Assembly (NCBI GenBank): GCA_035266845.1
Contig: DATFMP010000104.1
Coordinates: 28,281-92,280 of the forward strand
From: DATFMP01 sp035266845
GTDB taxonomy: Bacteria > SAR324 > JACQKK01
DNA length: 64,000 nt
Direction of reading: 5' to 3'
The notes beneath the pieces were generated by a model. It saw only the letters and a list, made by a program, of their open reading frames with translations, had not been told where the DNA came from and ran no database searches. Made by a program: the position numbers and the translations under genes. This document shows positions 9,256 to 18,193 of the stretch, one piece after another. Each line of letters opens with the position of its first letter. Position 1 is the stretch's first letter.

Positions 9256-10455
9256 ATGGAAATCCAGCCTTTGCCACTGGAAGGCATCCGCGTATTGGAC
9301 CTCTCCCGCGTGCTCGCGGGGCCCTACTGCGCCATGCTGCTCTCCATGATGGGGGCCGAGGTGATCAAGGTGGAGGACCGCAGCGGGGACGAATCGCGCA
9401 TGTGGCCGCCCCTGAGCCGCGAGGTGGGCAGCCCGTTCATGGGCATGAACCTGAACAAGCGCGGCATCGTGGTGGACTTGAAGTCCCCCGAGGGCGCGGA
9501 AGTGGTCAAGGATCTGGCGGCCCGCAGCGACGTGCTGGTGGAGAACTTCAAGACGGGCACCATGGAGCGCTTCGGGCTGGACTACGAGGCGCTCAAAGCG
9601 GTCAACCCGCGCCTGGTCTACACCTCCATCTCCGCGTTCGGCCGCACGGGGCCCAAGGCCGCCGACCCCGGCTACGAGGCGCTGGTGCAGGCCTACACGG
9701 GCGTGATGGACATGACGGGGCACCCGGACGGCCCGCCCGCCCGCTGCGGCGTTTCCTTTCTGGACATGAGCACGGGCATCAGCTCCGCCTTGGCCACCGT
9801 GAGCGCGCTGTTCCGGCGCGAGCGCACGGGGTTGGGCTGCCGGGTGGAGGCCTCGCTGCTGCAGACGTCGCTGGGCCTGCTGACCGTGCAGGTCTCCAAC
9901 TACTTCCAGGACGATGTGGTGCCCAAGCGCATCGGCTCGGCGCATCCCTCCGTGGTGCCCTACCAGGCCTTCCCCACGGCGGACGGCTCTATCTTCATCG
10001 CCGCGGCCAACCAGAACCTGTGGGAGCGCCTGTGCCGCACCATTGGCATGGAGCGCCTGATCGACGATCCCCGCTTCAAGAGCAACGCCACCCGCGTGCA
10101 GCACCGCGAGGAGCTGTTGCCCCTGCTGATGGACGAGCTGTCCAAGCGGCACACCGGCGACCTGCTGGAGCCCCTGCGCGCCGCGGGGGTGCCCTGTGCG
10201 CCGGTGAACAACCTGGCCCAGATGCTGGCGGACGCGCAGCCGGAGGCCATCGGGGCCCTGGCGGAACTCGACGATCCGGAGTTCGGCGCCATGCGGCTGG
10301 CTAACCTGCCGTTCTTCCTGGATGGCGGGCGTGGCCTGGTGCGCCAGCGGGCGCCCAAACTGGGGGAGCACACGCGCGACGTGCTGGCCGGCCTGGGCTA
10401 CGATCAGGCCCGCATCGACGCGCTCCTTGCACAGGGTGCGGTGGAAGGTGACTAA
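9256..10455 (+). CDS. Family III (CaiB/BaiF) CoA transferase
   Basis: 399 residues. Family III enzymes move coenzyme A between carboxylic acids in the cytoplasm as an interlocked dimer. The N-terminus LEGIRVLDLSRVLAGPYCAM and the segment GAEVIKVE are hallmarks, and the Asp in RCGVSFLDMSTG lies where the catalytic aspartate of formyl-CoA transferase is found. The ATG at 9256 is preferred over an in-frame ATG 96 bases upstream because the family N-terminus begins there and AGGA lies about 10 bases before it. The acids it uses cannot be told from sequence. The downstream EtfBA-oxidoreductase genes suggest a role in acyl-CoA metabolism, but a separate CPBP gene lies between. Confidence 0.9.
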   Translation: MEIQPLPLEGIRVLDLSRVLAGPYCAMLLSMMGAEVIKVEDRSGDESRMWPPLSREVGSPFMGMNLNKRGIVVDLKSPEGAEVVKDLAARSDVLVENFKTGTMERFGLDYEALKAVNPRLVYTSISAFGRTGPKAADPGYEALVQAYTGVMDMTGHPDGPPARCGVSFLDMSTGISSALATVSALFRRERTGLGCRVEASLLQTSLGLLTVQVSNYFQDDVVPKRIGSAHPSVVPYQAFPTADGSIFIAAANQNLWERLCRTIGMERLIDDPRFKSNATRVQHREELLPLLMDELSKRHTGDLLEPLRAAGVPCAPVNNLAQMLADAQPEAIGALAELDDPEFGAMRLANLPFFLDGGRGLVRQRAPKLGEHTRDVLAGLGYDQARIDALLAQGAVEGD

Positions 10456-11272
10456 CGACCGCTTCGGACCGCCTGGTCAGCGCGGCTACTTCTACACGCC
10501 CCCACGCCCGGGAGCAGTCCGCCCCTATCCGCCCTGGAGGGTGTGGGAGGCGCTGCTGGTGGTGGCGCTGTTCGCCGTCTCGCAGCCGCTGGTTTCCCTG
10601 GGCGCCTCGGCCCTGATGAGTTACGTGCTGCCCGCCAGCATGAGCATGGACGAGGCGGAGCGGCAGATGTTCAAGGTCGTGCTGCCCCTCGTCATCGGCG
10701 TCTCGCATGCGTTGGGCTGGCTGGGCGTGTACTGGCTGCTGGTGCGCCGCCATCGGATGCGTTTTCTGGCCGGCCTGCGGCTGCAGGGGCTGCGCCGCTT
10801 CCGCGTCGTCCGCGTGTTCGTGGCCGGCATGAGCCTGCAGCTGGTGAGCGTCCTGCTGGCCATGTTCTTCCCGCCGCCCGAGGGCCTCAGCAACCCCATG
10901 CTGCGCTTCGTGGCCTATGGCCCCTGGGCCGTGGCCGCGCTGTTCCTGATGGCCGTGATCATGGCGCCCTTCCTGGAGGAAGCGCTGTTCCGCGGCGTCC
11001 TGCTGCCCGCCTTGCGTCGGCGCATGGGCTTCGTGCCCGCGGCGCTGCTGGTGACCGCCCTCTTCACGGCGCTGCACGGGGTGCAGACGGGCGGCTACCT
11101 GCCGGCCATGGCCGCCATCGCCATCGTGGGCTACCTCTTGGCGTGGCTGCGCGAGGCCTCGGGCTCCCTCTGGCCCTCCGTGCTCTTCCACATGGGCTTC
11201 AATTTCACCGCCCTGCTGCCCATCCTGCTGCTGGGCCATCGCATCAGCGAGAGCTTCCCCGGCCTGCGGTAG
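10448..11272 (+). CDS. CPBP family intramembrane glutamic endopeptidase
   Basis: 274 residues from a GTG that overlaps the CoA-transferase stop by 8 bases (another GTG 12 bases upstream is possible). The CPBP/Abi family are membrane proteases related to Rce1. All motifs are present: the paired glutamates and arginine in FLEEALFRG (E177, E178, R182), His210 in ALHGVQTGG, and His248 and Asn252 in HMGFNF. Six or more hydrophobic segments surround them, after a polar 30-residue cytoplasmic N-terminus rich in Pro and Arg. The substrate is unknown; members elsewhere act in prenyl-protein processing, bacteriocin self-immunity or signalling. Translational coupling to the CoA transferase is likely from the overlap. 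Confidence 0.88.
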   Translation: MTNDRFGPPGQRGYFYTPPRPGAVRPYPPWRVWEALLVVALFAVSQPLVSLGASALMSYVLPASMSMDEAERQMFKVVLPLVIGVSHALGWLGVYWLLVRRHRMRFLAGLRLQGLRRFRVVRVFVAGMSLQLVSVLLAMFFPPPEGLSNPMLRFVAYGPWAVAALFLMAVIMAPFLEEALFRGVLLPALRRRMGFVPAALLVTALFTALHGVQTGGYLPAMAAIAIVGYLLAWLREASGSLWPSVLFHMGFNFTALLPILLLGHRISESFPGLR

Positions 11273-11546
11273 CCGAGGCACCCGCCCCGGCGGTTGGAAT
11301 TCGGCCAACAGGCAGCGGGGTCACTTGCCGCCACAAGCATGCAGCGGGGCCAAGGGAGCGGGCGCGGTGGGCCGCGTCTCCTGAGTGCGCGGGCCGTCTC
11401 CGCGGCTACGCACCCCGCCGCCCGCGCCTCTCGCCTTGAACATCCCCGTTGATTTCGTTAAAGATGCGGGGAAACCCATGAGAAGCGGGACGGGGCCAGA
11501 CCCCCGGGGGAAAGCGCAGCCACTCCTAATTGCGACGGAGGACCCA

Positions 11547-12335
11547 TTGAACATCGTCGTGCCCGTCAAGTCCGTCATCGACGTGGAACTGAACATCCGC
11601 GTGCGGGACGGCAAGATCGTGGAGGACGGTCTGAACTACATCCTCAGCAAGTGGGATGAGAATGCCCTCGAAGCCGCCCTGCAGCTCAAAGAGGCCACCG
11701 GCGGCGAGGTGACGGCCGTCACCATCGGCCCCGAGCGCAGCGGCGAGGCCCTGCGCAAGGCGCTCGCGATGGGCGCGGACAAGGGCATCCACGTGAACGA
11801 TCCGGCCACCGAGGGCTCGGATTCGTTCGGCTACGCGAAGATTCTCGCCAAGGCAATCCAGCGCGGGCCGTTCGACCTGGTGATCACCGGGCGGCAGGCG
11901 CAGGACACGGACATGGGCGCCACCGGCGCCGCGCTGGCGGAGCTGCTGGGCGCGCCGCTGTGCGTGAACATCGTCAAGATCGAGACCCCCGCGGGCGACG
12001 GCAAGCTCACGCTGCGCCGCAAGGGCGATGTGGGCGCCGAGGTGATGGAGGTGACCCTGCCCGCCGTGCTGACGGCCAACGACAGCCTCAACGAGCCCCG
12101 GCTGGCCTCCCTGCGCGGCATCATGCAGGCCAAGAAGAAACCCATGGAGGTGCTGACCCTGGCCGATCTGGGGATCGCGCCGGACGAGGTGGGCGCCGCG
12201 GGCGCGGGCGTGGAGATCGTCGAGTTCAGCCCGCCGCCCCAGCGCGCCGCCGGCAAGAAGTTCGAGGGCGATGCGGAAGAGATCACGCGCCAGGTGGTGG
12301 ACCTGCTGGCCAACGAGGCCAAGATCTTCGCCTGA
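11547..12335 (+). CDS. etfB: Electron transfer flavoprotein beta subunit (TTG start)
   Basis: 262 residues. With EtfA it forms the soluble heterodimeric flavoprotein that takes electrons from acyl-CoA dehydrogenases. The TTG at 11547 is chosen because a GGAGGA ribosome binding site lies 5 bases upstream and the product starts LNIVVPVKSVIDVE, the normal EtfB N-terminus. In-frame ATGs further upstream would add an unrelated tail. Family signatures are seen in AMGADKGIHV, VITGRQAQDTDMG and the C-terminal LTANDSLNEPRL-KK region that binds AMP and the partner subunit. The 274-base gap upstream shows no promoter I trust (TTGAAC at 11436 has a poor -10). EtfA and the quinone-linked oxidoreductase follow. 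Confidence 0.95.
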   Translation: MNIVVPVKSVIDVELNIRVRDGKIVEDGLNYILSKWDENALEAALQLKEATGGEVTAVTIGPERSGEALRKALAMGADKGIHVNDPATEGSDSFGYAKILAKAIQRGPFDLVITGRQAQDTDMGATGAALAELLGAPLCVNIVKIETPAGDGKLTLRRKGDVGAEVMEVTLPAVLTANDSLNEPRLASLRGIMQAKKKPMEVLTLADLGIAPDEVGAAGAGVEIVEFSPPPQRAAGKKFEGDAEEITRQVVDLLANEAKIFA

Positions 12336-12347
12336 TGCCCCGCGCCC

Positions 12348-12365
12348 CGGGCCCCCGAGGGCCCG
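12348..12365. repeat. Hairpin between etfB and etfA
   Basis: CGGGCCC-CCGA-GGGCCCG is a perfect 7-base stem with a 4-base loop, 13 bases after the etfB stop. No T run follows, so it is more likely an mRNA stabiliser or a processing site that tunes the two subunits than a full terminator. Confidence 0.45.
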
Positions 12366-12447
12366 CTCCATCGCGGATTCCCATGATGGGCTCCGTCCCG
12401 CCCACCGGGCAGGGCGCGAGTCCCAGCCAAGCGAGAGCATTCGACCT

Positions 12448-13410
12448 ATGAGCAACGTACTCGTCGTCGCGGAAGTGAAGGGCGGGGCCGTGCGCAAGCC
12501 GACCCTGGAGCTGCTGGGCAAGCTGAAGCAGGACGGACACACGGCCTCCGCCGTGCTGATCGGCAGTGGCGTGCAGGCGCAGGCGGACACGCTGGCCGGT
12601 CACGGCGCCGCCAAGGTGTATGTGGCGGACGACGCCGCGCTGGCCAACTACGCGCAGGACCGCTACGTGGCCGCCGCGGCCGATGCTGCCGGGCAGGCGC
12701 AGGCGGACATGGTGTGGCTGAGCGCCTCGGAGTTTGGCAAGGCCCTGGGTCCGGCGCTGGCCGCCCGGCTGGGCGCCGCGTTCGCCGCGGACTGCACGGA
12801 TGTCACCATCAGCGGCGATGCGGCAGAGGTGATGCGGCCGGCCATGGCCACCAAGGTGCGCCAGAAGCTGCGCCTCAAGAAGCCCGGCGTGAAGGTGGTC
12901 ACCGTGCGCAGCGGGGCCTTCGATGCGCAGCCGGCCGAGGCCAAGTCCGCGGACGTGGCGACCCTCGCCGCGCCGGCGGGCGATGGGCGCATCGTGGTCA
13001 AGGAGGTGGTGCAGGAGGACACGGGCCGGGTGGACCTGGGCGATGCCGCCACGGTGGTCTCCGTGGGCCGCGGCGTGCGCGGGCCGGAGGGCGTGGAGTT
13101 CGTGCAGCCCCTCGCCGATGCCCTGGGTGCGGCCTACGGCGCCTCGCGGGCGGTGGTGGACTCCGGCTGGATGCCCTTCGAGCTGCAGGTGGGCCAGACG
13201 GGCCGCGTGGTCACGCCGGACGTGTACTTCGCCATCGGCATCTCGGGCGCGATCCAGCACCTGGCCGGGATGAGCGGCTCCAAGCTGATCATCGCGGTGA
13301 ACAAGGACCCGGATGCGCCGATCTTCTCCGTCGCCGATTACGGCATCGTGGGCGACCTGTTCAAGGTCGTGCCGGTGCTGATCGAGGAGATCAAGAAGCA
13401 CAAGTCGTGA
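12448..13410 (+). CDS. etfA: Electron transfer flavoprotein alpha subunit
   Basis: 320 residues, normal for EtfA. It carries the FAD of the EtfAB dimer. The C-terminal FAD-binding domain is intact: SRAVVDSGWMPF, QVGQTGRVVTPDVYFAIG, SGAIQHLAGM and IIAVNKDPDAPIFSVADYG. The N-terminal half (MSNVLVVAEVKGGAVRK) contributes the Rossmann-like domain. The ATG at 12448 is chosen because the family N-terminus begins there, although the ribosome binding site is weak (GCGAGAG about 15 bases upstream), possibly relying on the etfB-etfA hairpin region. The 112-base gap after etfB is unusually long for this pair. Confidence 0.95.
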   Translation: MSNVLVVAEVKGGAVRKPTLELLGKLKQDGHTASAVLIGSGVQAQADTLAGHGAAKVYVADDAALANYAQDRYVAAAADAAGQAQADMVWLSASEFGKALGPALAARLGAAFAADCTDVTISGDAAEVMRPAMATKVRQKLRLKKPGVKVVTVRSGAFDAQPAEAKSADVATLAAPAGDGRIVVKEVVQEDTGRVDLGDAATVVSVGRGVRGPEGVEFVQPLADALGAAYGASRAVVDSGWMPFELQVGQTGRVVTPDVYFAIGISGAIQHLAGMSGSKLIIAVNKDPDAPIFSVADYGIVGDLFKVVPVLIEEIKKHKS

Positions 13411-13466
13411 TGCCGCTCCCGGCGCCCTGACGGCGCCGGACTCCCCCCGCTTCGATCGGAGCACCG

Positions 13467-15551
13467 ATGCAAGCCGAGCTGATGACCCTCGCCCTCGTGG
13501 CGGCCCTGGCGGTGTTTGCCTACTCCGTCGGCACCAAGGTGCGCCTGTTCGCGCGCATGGCGCCGGAGAACCGCATCGATCGGCCCTGGCAGCGCCTGGG
13601 CCTGCTGTTCCGCATCGGCCTGGGGCAGAGCAAGCTGGTGGCGCGGCGCAAGGAGCGCTCCGCGGGGGCCATGCACTTCTTCATCTTCTGGGGCTTCATG
13701 GTGCTGGCCCTGCGGGAGATCATCCTGTTCGGCAACGCCTACCATCCCGGCTTCCAGGAGCTGCTGCCGCTGCTGGGCTCCGATTCGCCGCTGGGCCTGG
13801 GCTTCCTGTACACGTTCCTCTACGACCTCACCGAGGTGGTGGTGCTGGCGATGGTGGCCATCGCGGTCTACCGGCGCCTGGTGATCCGGCCCCGGCGGCT
13901 GGACCTGAACGTGGAAGGCCTCGTGATCCTGGGCCTGATCCTGGGCGTGGTGGTCACGGACCTGTTCTACGACGCGGCCAAGTTCAACCTGGTGGCGCTG
14001 TGGGGGCAGGACCTGCACCTGCTGCACAGCCCGGTCTTTGGTGCGGAGCGCACCTGGGCGCCGTTCGCCTCCCTGCTGGCCACGGGCATTGCGCCCTGGG
14101 GGCACGCCATCAATGCGGGGCTGGTGGAGTTCGGCTACTGGCTGCACGTGGGCGTGATCCTGGTGTTCCTGAACCTGCTCCCGCTCGGCAAGCACGCGCA
14201 CGTCATCTCCGCGCTGCCCAACGTGTTCTTCGGCTCGCTGGGCTATCCCCATACCCCCGCGGCCCTGCTGGACCTGGAGGACGAGAAGGCCTGGGAGAAC
14301 GAAGCGCTGGGCGTGACGCGCGTGGAGCAGCTCACCTGGAAGCAGGGCCTGGATGTCTACACCTGCACCGAGTGCGGGCGCTGCTATGACATCTGCCCCA
14401 CCTACGTGACCAAGAAGCCGCTGGCGCTGAAGTGGATGAACGACGCGCTGCGCCACTACCTGGAGGAGGAGGCGGACCACATCATCGCCACGGGTCGCAG
14501 CAGTGACGCCAGGCAGCTCGTGGGCGACGTGATCCGGCACGACACGCTGTGGAGCTGCACCACCTGCCGCGCCTGCGAGGAGGTCTGCCCGGTCTCCATC
14601 GAGCACGTGCCGCGCATCATCGCCATGCGCCAGGCACAGACGCTCATGCAGGAGCAATATCCCAAGGAGCTGACGCCCACCTTCCGCGGCCTGGAGCAGA
14701 ACGCCAACCCGTGGAACATCGGCTACGACAAGCGCGCGGACTGGGCCGCGGAGCTGGACTTCGAGGTGCCCATCCTCACCGAGCCGCCGACCGAGGCGGT
14801 GGACGTGCTGATGTGGGTGGGCTGCATGGGCAGCTTCGACAAGCGCAGCCAGAAGGTGGCCCAGGCCACCGCGCGCCTGCTGCAGCAGGCCGGCGTGAGC
14901 TTCGCCATCCTGGGCACGGCAGAGAAGTGCTCGGGCGATCTGGCCCGGCGCTCCGGCAACGAGATGCTCTACCAGGCCCTGGCCCGGGAAAACGTGGAGA
15001 CCCTCAACGGGCTGGGCGTGCAGCACGTCGTGACCCAGTGCCCGCACTGCCTCAACGCCCTCAAGAACGAGTACCCGCAGTTGGAGGGCCGCTACGAGGT
15101 GTTCCACCACTCACAGTACATCGCGCGGCTGGTGGACGAAGGCCGGCTGACGCTGGCGCCCAGCGTCGAGGGCACCGTGACCTTCCACGACCCGTGCTAC
15201 CTGGGCCGCTACAACCGCGAGTACGACGCCCCGCGCAAGCTGGTGGGCGCTACGGCCAAGGAGGCGCCGGTGGAGATGCGCCGCAGCCGCAACGAGAGCT
15301 TCTGCTGCGGGGCCGGCGGCGCGCGCATGTGGATGGAGGAGAACATCGGCCGGCGCGTGAACGAGGAGCGCGTGCGGCAGGCCGTGGAGGTGGGCGCCAC
15401 CACCATCGCCGTGGGCTGCCCCTTCTGCATGACCATGATCGACGACGGCGTGCGGCAGTCCGGCCGCGATGACGAGATCAAGGTCAAGGACGTGGCCGAA
15501 CTCGTGCTGGAGTCCCTCGCCAAGCCCGGCACGGAGCCCGTGCAGCACTAG
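13467..15551 (+). CDS. EMO-type ETF:menaquinone oxidoreductase (membrane Fe-S protein with CCG domains)
   Basis: 694 residues. The N-terminal 270 residues hold about six membrane segments resembling the cytochrome-b-like part of NarI/HdrE proteins. Two 4Fe-4S ferredoxin motifs follow, CTECGRCYDICP (about 299-310) and CTTCRACEEVCP (about 363-374), then two Cys-rich CCG-type domains of the HdrB/GlpC kind. The first reads EKCSGDLARRSG and CPHC; the second has FHDPCYLGRYN, CCGAGG and GCPFC. This is the architecture of the EMO family, which passes electrons from reduced ETF to menaquinone and is often encoded beside etfBA, as here. The ATG has GGAG upstream. It thus completes a beta-oxidation electron route. 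Confidence 0.88.
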   Translation: MQAELMTLALVAALAVFAYSVGTKVRLFARMAPENRIDRPWQRLGLLFRIGLGQSKLVARRKERSAGAMHFFIFWGFMVLALREIILFGNAYHPGFQELLPLLGSDSPLGLGFLYTFLYDLTEVVVLAMVAIAVYRRLVIRPRRLDLNVEGLVILGLILGVVVTDLFYDAAKFNLVALWGQDLHLLHSPVFGAERTWAPFASLLATGIAPWGHAINAGLVEFGYWLHVGVILVFLNLLPLGKHAHVISALPNVFFGSLGYPHTPAALLDLEDEKAWENEALGVTRVEQLTWKQGLDVYTCTECGRCYDICPTYVTKKPLALKWMNDALRHYLEEEADHIIATGRSSDARQLVGDVIRHDTLWSCTTCRACEEVCPVSIEHVPRIIAMRQAQTLMQEQYPKELTPTFRGLEQNANPWNIGYDKRADWAAELDFEVPILTEPPTEAVDVLMWVGCMGSFDKRSQKVAQATARLLQQAGVSFAILGTAEKCSGDLARRSGNEMLYQALARENVETLNGLGVQHVVTQCPHCLNALKNEYPQLEGRYEVFHHSQYIARLVDEGRLTLAPSVEGTVTFHDPCYLGRYNREYDAPRKLVGATAKEAPVEMRRSRNESFCCGAGGARMWMEENIGRRVNEERVRQAVEVGATTIAVGCPFCMTMIDDGVRQSGRDDEIKVKDVAELVLESLAKPGTEPVQH

Positions 15552-15577
15552 GTTCCGTCTCGAAAGGCATTTTGGCC

Positions 15578-15646
15578 ATGGGGGTGGTGCCCCCCATACC
15601 TCCACCGGGAAGCGAGGCTCCCTGGGCCCTGTTTGTGGGGTCGAAC
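15578..15646 (+). repeat. Dispersed intergenic repeat family 2, copy 1
   Basis: Begins with a hairpin (ATGGGGG and CCCCCAT arms) and continues with blocks ATACC, GCTCCCTG, CCCT, TTTG and a final GGTCGAAC. The same blocks in the same order and spacing occur at 32115-32182. Both copies are intergenic and follow the stop of a plus-strand gene. Confidence 0.7.
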
Positions 15647-15753
15647 CGCATCGGTTTGCGGCGTTGAGACGGGAATGCGCGGCTCCCAGGCTCGATGGTG
15701 GGCGAACGCCGCCGGGTGCGCGACAACGAAGCGCTGACGGTCCTCGCTTTTTC

Positions 15754-15783
15754 TTGCGGTTCGCCCAAAAAACCATTTAGGAT
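15754..15783 (+). promoter_or_regulatory. Candidate sigma-70-type promoter for the rimP-nusA-infB operon
   Basis: TTGCGG and TAGGAT separated by 18 bases, in the only AT-richer patch of this gap. It would give a leader of about 140 bases before rimP. Reading by eye only. Confidence 0.4.
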
Positions 15784-15932
15784 AGAAAGTTAAGTCACCG
15801 GAAGGACCCGGCGGGTTGTTCCGCCAAGCCGGTGCTTCCCGGCCGCACCAGGGCGCAGCAGTGGCGCTGCCGGCGGGTGCGCGCCTTCCCCGCGGCAATT
15901 TCCGCGCGACGGGGCCGCACCTCAATCGGGAC

Positions 15933-16403
15933 ATGGCGCACGGGGTGGATATCGCCGAACGCGTGGAGGCCCTGTTGGCCGAGCCGATCCAAAGCATCGG
16001 CTGCCGGCTGCTGGAGGTGCAGTTCCACGAGGGCGCCACTGCCGTCTTGCGGCTGATCGTGGATCGCGAGCCGGCCGTGGGGCTGGACGAGCTGACGGCG
16101 ATCAGCGAGTTGGCCGGGCGCATTCTGGACGTGGAGGACCCGATCCTTCAGTCCTACGCGCTGGAGGTTTCCTCACCCGGCTTGTTGCGGCCGTTGCACG
16201 AGCGGCGGCACTTCGAGCAGTCCCTGGGCAAGCTGGTGCGGTTCACGCTGGCGCCCGACGTGATGCCGGAGCGCAAGCAGCGCACGGTGCGCGGCGTGCT
16301 GGAAGCGCTGGAGGGCGAGGCCCTGCGGCTGACGGTGGACGGCGAGTCACTGGAGGTGCCCCTGGAGGGCATCCGCGGCGCGCGGCTGGATCCGGACCTG
16401 TGA
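15933..16403 (+). CDS. rimP: Ribosome maturation factor RimP
   Basis: 156 residues. RimP assists 30S subunit maturation. The N-terminal alpha/beta domain (IAERVEALLAEPIQSIGCRLLEVQF, broken here after residue 20) and the conserved motif LEVSSPGLLRPLHERRHFEQSLGKL region, seen as ALEVSSPGLLRPL, are diagnostic; the C-terminal Sm-like domain ends in LEVPLEGIRGARL. The ATG at 15933 fits the family N-terminus, with GGGA just upstream. It is the first gene of the conserved cluster running through pnp, 83 bases ahead of nusA. Confidence 0.93.
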   Translation: MAHGVDIAERVEALLAEPIQSIGCRLLEVQFHEGATAVLRLIVDREPAVGLDELTAISELAGRILDVEDPILQSYALEVSSPGLLRPLHERRHFEQSLGKLVRFTLAPDVMPERKQRTVRGVLEALEGEALRLTVDGESLEVPLEGIRGARLDPDL

Positions 16404-16486
16404 GCCGCGCACTGGCGAACCGAGCGAGAGCAGAGGACATCCAACGACCGGCGTATTACGCCCCAAACGGATAAGGCACGAGGTTC

Positions 16487-18085
16487 ATGGCCAGGGAAAA
16501 CATACTGGAAGCCATCGGCGATATCGCCCGCGAGAAAGGCATTCCGCGGGAGCGGCTCGTGGCGGTCATTCAGGAAGCCGTCACGATGGCGGCCAAGCGC
16601 AAGTTCAAGCAGTTCGAGGACATCGAGGCGCGCATCAGCGAGTCCACGGGCGAGTTGGAGGTCTACCGCTACAAGATCGTGGCGGAGGAGGTGACCGATC
16701 CGGACAACGAGATCGGCCTCGCCGAGGCTCGCAAGCTGGATTCGCTGGCCGAGTCGGGCGACGAGGTGGAGTACGAGATCGACAACAAGGAGTTGAGCCG
16801 GGTAATCGCCCAGACGGCGCGCCAGCTCATCTTCCAGAAGATCCGCGAGGCCGAGCGCGAGACGATCTACGAGACCTTCAAGGATCGCGTGGGCGAGATC
16901 CTCAACGGGGTGGTGAGCCGCACGGAGCGCGGCCGCACGTTCATCACGTTGAACCAGACCGAGGCGATCCTGTATCGCCGCGAGCAGATTCCCCACGAGC
17001 GCTATTCCAGCGGCGACCACATCCGCCTGATCCTGCTGGACGTGCTCAACGATCCCAAGGAGCCCTCGCAGTTGGTGATCTCCCGTGCGGACCCGACGCT
17101 GCTGACCAAGCTGTTCGAGATGGAGGTGCCGGAAATCTACGACGGCATCGTGGAGATCGTGACCGCGGCGCGCGAGCCGGGCCGCCGCGCCAAGATCGCC
17201 GTGCGCTCCAACGATCCGGACGTGGACCCGGTGGGCGCGTGCGTGGGTCTGCGCGGCTCGCGGGTACAGTCCATCATCTCCGAGCTGCGTGGGGAGAAGA
17301 TCGACATCATCCACTATGCCGAGGACCTGCCCACCTACGTGGCCAATGCCCTGGCGCCCGCGGAGCTGTCGCGCATCAAGATCGACGAGGAGAACATGGA
17401 GATCGACGTGGAGGTGGAGCCCGATCAGCTCTCCCTCGCCATCGGTCGCTTCGGGCAGAATGTGCGCCTCGCCTCCAAGCTGCTGGGCTACAAGATCAAC
17501 GTGATGAGCCCGCAGGAGGCCGGCCCCTCGTTGGAAGAGCAGATCCGCCAGAGCCTGCTGGCCTCGCAGGCTCAGATGGGCATGGCGCCAGCAGCGGGCG
17601 CTGCGCCGCCTGCCGCGGAAGCCGGCGGGGAAGAAGCTGCCGAGGAGGGAGCATCGGAAGCCGCTGCCGAATCGGCAGAGGCGGCCGGGCCGGAGGAGGT
17701 CGCCGCCGGTCTGCCCAAGCCGGAGCAGGAGCTTCCGCCCGAGCAGGCCGCTGCCGCCAGGATGGCGTGGGAGGGTGCCCCCGTGCCGCCCGTGGAGCCG
17801 CCCGACGAGGCAGCGGTGCAGGCGGACGAAGCCGTGGGTGCCGCCGGCGATGCGGAGCCGGTGGAGGAGTCCCCCGCAGCGGAGGCCGCTGGAGAGGCGG
17901 AGCCGGTGGAGGAGTCCCCCGCAGCGGAGGAGCCCGTGCCGCAGGAATCCCCCGCAGCGGAGGCCGTCACGGAGGCTGAAGCCGCGCCGGAAGGCACGAC
18001 CGAGCCCGCGCCCGCGCCCGCCGCAGATGACGCCGAGGAGGAGCCGCAGGACGGTGCGGACCGCGAACCGCAGCAGGAGACATAG
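16487..18085 (+). CDS. nusA: Transcription termination/antitermination factor NusA with extended Ala/Glu/Pro tail
   Basis: 532 residues. NusA binds RNA polymerase and nascent RNA and modulates pausing and termination. The N-terminal domain (IQEAVTMAAKRKF), S1 domain (VGEILNGVVSRTERGRTFI) and tandem KH domains (ACVGLRGSRVQSI and LAIGRFGQNVRLASKL) fill about residues 1-345. The remaining 185 residues are Ala, Glu and Pro with short repeats (EPVEESPAAE) and contain no recognisable acidic AR1/AR2 helix-hairpin-helix repeats as in E. coli NusA. A SD-like ACGAGG precedes the ATG. It lies between rimP and infB as usual. Core identity is certain; the tail's role is unknown. Confidence 0.96.
   Translation: MARENILEAIGDIAREKGIPRERLVAVIQEAVTMAAKRKFKQFEDIEARISESTGELEVYRYKIVAEEVTDPDNEIGLAEARKLDSLAESGDEVEYEIDNKELSRVIAQTARQLIFQKIREAERETIYETFKDRVGEILNGVVSRTERGRTFITLNQTEAILYRREQIPHERYSSGDHIRLILLDVLNDPKEPSQLVISRADPTLLTKLFEMEVPEIYDGIVEIVTAAREPGRRAKIAVRSNDPDVDPVGACVGLRGSRVQSIISELRGEKIDIIHYAEDLPTYVANALAPAELSRIKIDEENMEIDVEVEPDQLSLAIGRFGQNVRLASKLLGYKINVMSPQEAGPSLEEQIRQSLLASQAQMGMAPAAGAAPPAAEAGGEEAAEEGASEAAAESAEAAGPEEVAAGLPKPEQELPPEQAAAARMAWEGAPVPPVEPPDEAAVQADEAVGAAGDAEPVEESPAAEAAGEAEPVEESPAAEEPVPQESPAAEAVTEAEAAPEGTTEPAPAPAADDAEEEPQDGADREPQQET
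17852..17963 (+). repeat. In-frame direct repeats in the nusA tail
   Basis: A 34-base unit at 17852-17885 recurs identically at 17897-17930 (period 45), and its last 16 bases recur again at 17948-17963. They encode repeated EPVEESPAAE-type segments, so the tail has grown by in-frame duplication. Confidence 0.85.
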
Positions 18086-18193
18086 GTGGACAATTATGTC
18101 ATAGTGATTGGATAGGCGACGCAAAGCAGGAACACAGGAGGACCCGGCGCGTCCGGGCGCGCTGGAGCGCAATCCGTATAGGTATCAGGAGTG

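Larger units (their letters stand above)
15552..15932. other. 381-base non-coding region before rimP
   Basis: Holds, in order, one copy of a dispersed 69-base repeat (15578-15646), G+C-rich sequence with no convincing gene, and a candidate promoter for the rimP operon (15754-15783). A frame open upstream of rimP from 15816 is rejected as coding because family similarity begins only at the ATG at 15933. Confidence 0.6.

Noticed and set aside
15640..15700. Possible tRNA-like sequence near GGGGTCGAACCGC
   Set aside because: The T-loop-like string lacks an acceptor stem or anticodon stem; it belongs to the dispersed repeat.
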